Part shown: positions 42,699-44,932 of the stretch, piece by piece
How positions within the stretch are numbered: position 1 is the first letter of the stretch
Layout of the letters: each line of letters begins with the position of its first letter
Assembly: GCA_019244165.1 (NCBI GenBank)
Contig: JAFATA010000002.1
Coordinates: 1-44,932, forward strand
Length of the DNA: 44,932 nt
Direction: 5' to 3'
Source: Pseudonocardiales bacterium
GTDB taxonomy: Bacteria > Actinomycetota > Actinomycetes > Mycobacteriales > Pseudonocardiaceae
Position numbers and translations under genes: made by a program
The notes under the pieces: generated by a model
Told to the model about the DNA's origin: nothing
Seen by the model: only the letters and a program-made list of their open reading frames with translations
Databases searched by the model: none

Positions 42699-42768
42699 GT
42701 CGCCCCGGGCGACTGTGAACAATGGGTCGCCCCGGGCGACGGTGAACAACGGGTCGCCCTCGGGCGAC
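42699..42768. repeat. Three tandem palindromes with 27-bp period
   Basis: GTCGCCCCGGGCGAC occurs at 42699-42713 and 42726-42740, and GTCGCCCTCGGGCGAC at 42753-42768. The linkers (TGTGAACAATGG, GGTGAACAACGG, then GGTGAGCTC) are similar too. A degenerate unit lies at 42678. Each unit is self-complementary. Confidence 0.85.
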
Positions 42769-42769
42769 G

Positions 42770-42827
42770 GTGAGCTCGACCGCACCGACGTAGGGGGCCT
42801 GCCCTACGTCGGTGCGGTCGAGCTCAC
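42770..42827. repeat. 26-bp perfect inverted repeat before the SLOG gene
   Basis: Arms 42770-42795 and 42802-42827 are exactly complementary with a 6-nt loop (42796-42801). The left arm begins GTGAGCTCGACCG at the end of the third tandem palindrome. It ends 38 nt before the TTG start of the SLOG gene. No T tract follows, so it is not an ordinary terminator. Confidence 0.85.
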
Positions 42828-42865
42828 GGCTCCGGCCCTTATCATGAGTTGGGAGGGAAGCCACC

Positions 42866-43351
42866 TTGCCGCGTATCGGGATCACCGGGCATTCCAATCT
42901 CGCACCGGACACGGTGCCGCTGATCGAGAGTGCCATCCGGGGTGTCCTGCTGGCAGGAAGAAGCAGCGAGCTAGTTGGTGTCACCTGCCTTGCGCGCGGA
43001 GCAGATCAGATCTTTGCCCGGGTGGTGCTCGACCTCGGCGGCACCGTTGAAGTCGTCCTTCCAGCCCCCGACTACCGCGAACGCAAAGTCAAGCCAGACA
43101 ACGTGGTAGAGTTCGACGACCTGCTCAGCAAGGCGAGCAACATCGAGACGCTACCATGTCGGGAATCAAATTCTGAAGCATACATGGCGGCCGGCGAAAA
43201 GGTACTCGACTCTATTGACGCATTGGTGGCCGTGTGGGACGGCGGACCGTCTAGCGGTTATGGCGGCACGGCTGACATGGTCGAGGCGGCGCGTGCGCGC
43301 GGCTTACCGGTCACGGTGGTCTGGCCCGACGGCGCTCATCGGGTCGATTGA
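42866..43351 (+). CDS. SLOG-fold (LOG/DprA-like) nucleotide-binding protein
   Basis: A 161-aa Rossmann-like protein. PRIGITGHSNLAPDTVPLIE, LVGVTCLARGADQIFARVVL, VEVVLPAPDYRER, then ALVAVWDGGPSSGYGGTADM and ARGLPVTVVWPDG give the GxxG-type loops and the PGGxGT-like GYGGT motif of the SLOG superfamily. These proteins bind or process nucleotides and often act as sensors in conflict systems. Start TTG 42866 follows GGGAGGGAAG. Its last 48 nt overlap the convergent methyltransferase gene. Confidence 0.75.
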   Translation: MPRIGITGHSNLAPDTVPLIESAIRGVLLAGRSSELVGVTCLARGADQIFARVVLDLGGTVEVVLPAPDYRERKVKPDNVVEFDDLLSKASNIETLPCRESNSEAYMAAGEKVLDSIDALVAVWDGGPSSGYGGTADMVEAARARGLPVTVVWPDGAHRVD

Positions 43352-44506
43352 CCACTCTGTGGTAGCCAGGGCGCTGGTTTCGGTGAGGGTGACCTGCTGG
43401 CCTTCGGGGGTGATCATGATCTGCCACCGCTCCGGGCCAGGGCAGCCGACCTGACGCCACCAGTGGTAGGCGGTCTCGACCTCGTCCCAAAGGTTACGCG
43501 GCCCGGACTGGTGAATGGGGTAAACGCAGGTGTGGGGCTGGTAATGCATATTTGCCCACGAGTCGGTGTCGGGGTCAACGAACCATAGCGTGCCCGTCAG
43601 CTCGACCGTAGGATCAGGAACTACGATCACCGAGCAGCCGGGAACTTTCATTCCGATGGCCAAGGAAGCGTCGTAGTCACCGACCACACTGTAGGGTGTC
43701 ACAGTGGTCTGACTTTTGCGGGCGGTGGTCTCGTCGCATTCCTCGTCATCAACACTGGCGTAGATGCGCTGATCGCGCAGGAACATGAACGCCACGTTGC
43801 CCACGATGCGCCCTTGGGCGGTGCCATCACGGTTGACGATGAACGAGACGAGCGCCCCGTTGTGGTAGTGCGTTCCCCACGGGGTGAGGATCTTCCCACC
43901 AGGGCGGGTCTGCGCTATCCACGGGTAGGGCACGTGCTGCACGGCGGCCGTGGACATGATCCGGTCATACGGTGCGTGCGGTGGGTAGCCCCGCGTCCCG
44001 TCCGCGGTGATGACGGCGAGCGGATAGCCGCTGGTCGCCAGCGCTCGACGAGCGTGCTCGGCGAGATCACGGTCGATCTCGACGCTGGTGACGTTCTCCC
44101 CACCGAGGCGGTGAGCGAGGAGGGCAGCGTTGTAGCCGGTCCCGGTGCCGATCTCCAAAACCCGCATGCCGGGTTGGGCGTCAAGGGCGTCGAGCATGCG
44201 GACAACCACGTTGGGTTGGCTGGCTGAGCTGGTGATGTAGCGCCCGCGCCGCCCGGGCACGAGGGGGTGTCCATCGTCCACCTGGACGGTGACCGCGGCG
44301 GGCCCGTACACGCGCTGCATCCACTCCTGTGGATTCTCGGCGCGGCGCAAGGGGACCAGCTCGGCGTCGTGGGTGGTCCAGATCATATCCGGGATGAACT
44401 GGTGGCGCGGTACCGCCGCGAACGCTTCCGACCACACCGGGGTCAGCTCACCACTGCCGGCCAACCGGTCGAGCAGCTGCTGGGACAGCACCCGCGGATC
44501 TGTCAT
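43304..44506 (-). CDS. PIMT-like methyltransferase, RiPP-associated (putative imiditide enzyme)
   Basis: A 400-aa protein. Residues 1-210 match protein-L-isoaspartate O-methyltransferases: AVPRHQFIPD, ITSSASQPNVVVRML (91-105), the SAM motif VLEIGTGTGYNAALLA (116-131), SVEIDRDLAEHARR and the RPGGKILTPWG block. A C-terminal extension of about 180 residues, not present in housekeeping PIMTs (about 220 aa), includes strands and a conserved-looking YHWWRQVGCPGPERW. Extended PIMT homologues convert Asp in RiPP precursors to aspartimide. The start ATG overlaps the stop of the 49-aa peptide gene (ATGA), so precursor and enzyme are coupled. Confidence 0.85.
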   Translation of the reverse strand: MTDPRVLSQQLLDRLAGSGELTPVWSEAFAAVPRHQFIPDMIWTTHDAELVPLRRAENPQEWMQRVYGPAAVTVQVDDGHPLVPGRRGRYITSSASQPNVVVRMLDALDAQPGMRVLEIGTGTGYNAALLAHRLGGENVTSVEIDRDLAEHARRALATSGYPLAVITADGTRGYPPHAPYDRIMSTAAVQHVPYPWIAQTRPGGKILTPWGTHYHNGALVSFIVNRDGTAQGRIVGNVAFMFLRDQRIYASVDDEECDETTARKSQTTVTPYSVVGDYDASLAIGMKVPGCSVIVVPDPTVELTGTLWFVDPDTDSWANMHYQPHTCVYPIHQSGPRNLWDEVETAYHWWRQVGCPGPERWQIMITPEGQQVTLTETSALATTEWSIDPMSAVGPDHRDR

Positions 44507-44652
44507 TTCTTGTCGTCATCCTGCTTACCACCACTGGGTCTACCAACACTGTGCCTGCCGCCGTCGTCTTTTTTAACCCAGTCACCCTTGGGTAGCGGCT
44601 TGTCCGTAGGCCACTGCCCATCCTGTTCTTTTTCCCGATCGTGCTTGCCCAT
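44503..44652 (-). CDS. 49-aa charged peptide, candidate RiPP (imiditide) precursor
   Basis: Starts ATG 44652 with MGKHDREKEQDGQWPTDKPL and ends KQDDDKK. It has 9 Lys, 3 Arg, 9 Asp, 2 Glu, no Cys and no hydrophobic segment. Two Asp-Gly pairs (D11-G12, D30-G31) are the classic sites at which isoaspartate/aspartimide forms. AAAGGAC lies about 12 nt upstream. Its stop overlaps the methyltransferase start by 4 nt. The imiditide class pairs just such a short charged linear peptide with a PIMT homologue. No protease or transporter gene is visible before the window ends. Confidence 0.7.
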   Translation of the reverse strand: MGKHDREKEQDGQWPTDKPLPKGDWVKKDDGGRHSVGRPSGGKQDDDKK

Positions 44653-44746
44653 CAGACAGACACAGTCCTTTCCTGTCTTGTCCCTGTGAGGAGAAACAGC
44701 AGCCGACCCTAACTCCGGCTAGCACCGAGCCATAGTCGCCGAGGGT

Positions 44747-44783
44747 TTGCGTCGGCGTGCGGTCATCTTGCGTCGGCGTGCGG
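44747..44783. promoter_or_regulatory. Perfect 16-bp direct repeat upstream of the peptide gene
   Basis: TTGCGTCGGCGTGCGG occurs at 44747-44762 and again at 44768-44783, 21 bp (two helical turns) apart. It lies about 95-130 bp before the peptide start and could be a regulator site for the two-gene unit. Confidence 0.55.
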
Positions 44784-44932
44784 CACCTAGCCCTGATCAT
44801 TCGCCTTGATCGGTGGTTGGTCTGGGACGGGCGTTGAGTCTCGTTAGGGGTCTTGATTTTGGGGTCCGGGTATGGCGGTGATCCGGCTGGCGGGCCGGTG
44901 ACCGGGGGTTCCCTGGGTCCCTGGGTTGCTCC
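44784..44932. other. Right edge, no feature seen
   Basis: The last 149 bp have GGGTCCCTGGGT-type G-rich repetition and an ATG at 44871 followed after nine codons by a stop. No gene can be supported; a gene could begin outside. Confidence 0.3.

Noticed and set aside
42699..42768. CRISPR array
   Set aside because: Only three units, each fully palindromic, with 12-nt near-identical linkers rather than unique 30-nt spacers, and no cas genes.
42415..42984. Long minus-strand open frame over the repeat region
   Set aside because: Its residues merely translate the palindromic repeats and the antisense of the TetR and SLOG genes; no family resemblance or ribosome-binding site.

Overview
The window is high-GC actinobacterial DNA, most likely from a member of the Pseudonocardiales. 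The evidence is the mycothiol glycosyltransferase MshA and a mycothiol-type maleylpyruvate isomerase fold, the AccD5/AccE5 carboxylase pair, SenX3-RegX3, a WhiB protein, a ScbR/ArpA-like TetR regulator, and frequent GTG starts with 4-nt gene overlaps. The genus is not determined.

Layout. 1-4.9 kb: the end of an IS3-family element, then an SDR oxidoreductase, a DUF985 cupin, a STAS-HATPase regulatory protein, a WhiB protein, an unlisted-size 57-aa membrane protein and a membrane-anchored pepsin-like aspartic protease. 4.9-11.3 kb: an accessory, rearranged stretch with a GntR/UTRA regulator, a duplicated cassette of two small proteins (one a zinc ribbon), a decayed second copy of two further small genes, an antitoxin-like gene next to a truncated RelE-like toxin, a kinase-like protein with altered catalytic motifs, and an XRE-TPR regulator with a four-gene operon of small proteins. 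11.3-24.1 kb: a block resembling the mycobacterial fadE25-purE-purK-GtrA-PH protein-birA-accD5-accE5 neighbourhood, interrupted by a SLATT-domain gene, a two-component system, SIMPL and SH3-like genes, a beta-carbonic anhydrase and an HMG-CoA lyase. 24.1-25.4 kb: a small AT-richer island of membrane proteins. 25.5-36.4 kb: a second conserved block (TIM-barrel epimerase, Pro-rich membrane protein, Ppx/GppA, regX3, senX3, gpm, YbjN, mshA, SDR, murB, DUF2505), matching the order of the M. tuberculosis Rv0481-Rv0498 region as I recall it. 36.4-42.5 kb: MDMPI-fold enzyme, CDF transporter, DUF2516, DUF445, a secreted Pro/Ala-rich protein, a LigD-type NHEJ polymerase and a TetR regulator. 42.6-44.9 kb: a remarkable repeat/hairpin region, a SLOG-fold gene, and a two-gene unit of a 49-aa highly charged peptide plus a protein-L-isoaspartate-methyltransferase homologue.

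How the genes work together. purE/purK and the acyl-CoA dehydrogenase form one overlapping operon. BirA would biotinylate the carboxylase that AccD5 and AccE5 serve. senX3-regX3 lies beside ppx and gpm and carries a PHO-box-like repeat, which fits phosphate control. mshA-ybjN is a mycothiol operon. The most interesting candidate is the 49-aa peptide and its overlapping methyltransferase gene at the right end: the layout matches the imiditide (aspartimide-bearing linear RiPP) class, and the pair has a perfect 16-bp direct repeat upstream. Also worth attention are the tandem palindromes and 26-bp perfect inverted repeat in front of the SLOG gene, the duplicated small-gene cassette, and mutually exclusive hairpins at the start of accE5.
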